A stretch of DNA of 64,000 nucleotides, from contig NZ_CP160403.1 of assembly GCF_040782645.1 (NCBI RefSeq), forward strand, positions 6,731,001 to 6,795,000. Direction: 5' to 3'. The DNA comes from Streptomyces sp. HUAS ZL42. Lineage in GTDB: Bacteria; Actinomycetota; Actinomycetes; Streptomycetales; Streptomycetaceae. The position numbers were made by a program, and so were the translations under genes. Each line of letters opens with the position of its first letter. Position 1 is the stretch's first letter. Positions 63,388 to 64,000 of the stretch are shown one piece after another. Under the pieces are notes generated by a model that saw nothing but the letters and a program-made list of their open reading frames with translations, was not told where the DNA came from and made no database searches.

Positions 63388-64000
63388 ATGACTAGTCAGA
63401 CCACCATCGACACGACCGGGTCGGGGGACAAGGCACCGGCCGCCCCGGCGGACGCGGCGCCGTCCGCCGGGCTGCGCGGCCACCCCTGGTTCACCCTCGT
63501 CACCGTCGCCGTAGGGGTCATGATGGTGGCCCTGGACGGCACCATCGTGGCCATCGCCAACCCGGCCATCCAGAAGGATCTCGGCGCCACCTTCGCCCAG
63601 GTCCAGTGGATCACCAACGGCTACTTCCTCGCCCTCGCGGTCTCCCTCATCACCGCAGGCAAGCTCGGCGACCGCTTCGGCCACCGCCAGACCTTCCTCA
63701 TCGGCGTCGTCGGCTTCGCCGCCGCCTCGGGCGCGATCGGACTGTCCGACAGCATCGCGCTGGTCGTCACCTTCCGTGTGTTCCAGGGACTCTTCGGCGC
63801 CCTGCTGATGCCGGCCGCACTGGGTCTGCTGCGCGCCACCTTCCCGGCCGAGAAGCTCAACATGGCCATCGGCATCTGGGGCATGGTCATCGGTGCCTCC
63901 ACCGCGGGCGGCCCGATCCTCGGCGGCGTCCTCGTCGAGCACGTCAACTGGCAGTCGGTGTTCTTCATCAACGTGCCGGTCGGCGTCGTCGCCCTCGTCC
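63388..64000 (+). CDS. MFS drug efflux transporter (EmrB/QacA type), 3' end off the window
   Basis: The first 204 residues are present. After a 30-residue hydrophilic start come transmembrane segments with the DHA2 family motif ALDGTIVAIANPAIQKDLGA and LGDRFGHRQTFLIG, then GGPILGGVL and WQSVFFINVPVG (motif of 14-helix exporters). It exports drugs or metabolites using the proton gradient. Divergent from its likely TetR repressor. Confidence 0.92.
   Translation, partial: MTSQTTIDTTGSGDKAPAAPADAAPSAGLRGHPWFTLVTVAVGVMMVALDGTIVAIANPAIQKDLGATFAQVQWITNGYFLALAVSLITAGKLGDRFGHRQTFLIGVVGFAAASGAIGLSDSIALVVTFRVFQGLFGALLMPAALGLLRATFPAEKLNMAIGIWGMVIGASTAGGPILGGVLVEHVNWQSVFFINVPVGVVALV

Overview
The window is high-GC actinobacterial chromosome and almost certainly comes from a Streptomyces. 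The evidence is the third-position GC bias, the frequent GTG starts and 4-nt ATGA/GTGA gene overlaps, the lineage-typical families (SCO2400-type zinc-ribbon protein, DUF397, XRE/DUF5753, DUF3145, DUF4360, DUF4429) and the fabD-fabH-acpP-fabF block preceded by a fasR-type regulator. No rRNA, tRNA or CRISPR array was seen.

Layout. (1) 1-4339, minus strand: five translationally coupled genes alternating ImmA/IrrE-like zinc-protease proteins with MAB_1171c-type multi-pass membrane proteins; the last runs off the left edge. (2) 4340-6907: a truncated sugar-binding protein remnant followed by an intact GH51 alpha-L-arabinofuranosidase. (3) 6908-14783: an accessory island with an Rrf2-type remnant, a shortened RHS toxin gene, a duplicated RHS tail plus immunity copy, seven SUKH (SMI1/KNR4)-like immunity genes (one frameshifted) and a transposase scrap. 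(4) 15014-19589: a secreted DUF4360 protein, a HATPase/XRE/DUF397 trio and an aminotransferase with a long repetitive tail. (5) 19891-39741: a large pentose-use region: araB-araA-araD, a chvE-mmsA-mmsB ABC importer with galM, a U32-like gene, a Zn alcohol dehydrogenase and an enolase-superfamily dehydratase, a LacI regulator and a YtfQ/YtfR/YtfT/YjfF arabinofuranose/galactofuranose-type ABC importer. (6) 39811-51699: MarR/oxidoreductase pair, beta-lactamase-fold esterase, hypothetical and EI24 proteins, a secreted C15-like peptidase, a LysR scrap, TetR/GH3 beta-glycosidase pair, a second galM and a GDSL lipoprotein. (7) 51963-57512: DUF3145 and the fatty-acid synthase block with its regulator. 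(8) 57803-64000: pirin, serine hydrolase, GNAT, MerR, DUF4429/SHOCT, alpha/beta hydrolase and a TetR/MFS efflux pair cut by the right edge.

How it fits together. Arabinofuranosidase and GH3 enzymes can release sugars outside or inside the cell. Two different ABC systems import them, mutarotases equilibrate anomers, and AraA, AraB and AraD carry L-arabinose to xylulose-5-phosphate. A shared palindrome, consensus CGAWATWTCGAAC, lies upstream of or near araB, ytfQ, the dehydratase, the U32-like gene, chvE and the truncated binding-protein gene, so these units look like one regulon; the regulator is not identified in the window. The RHS/SUKH island is the most rearranged part and shows toxin-tip replacement and immunity-gene accumulation.
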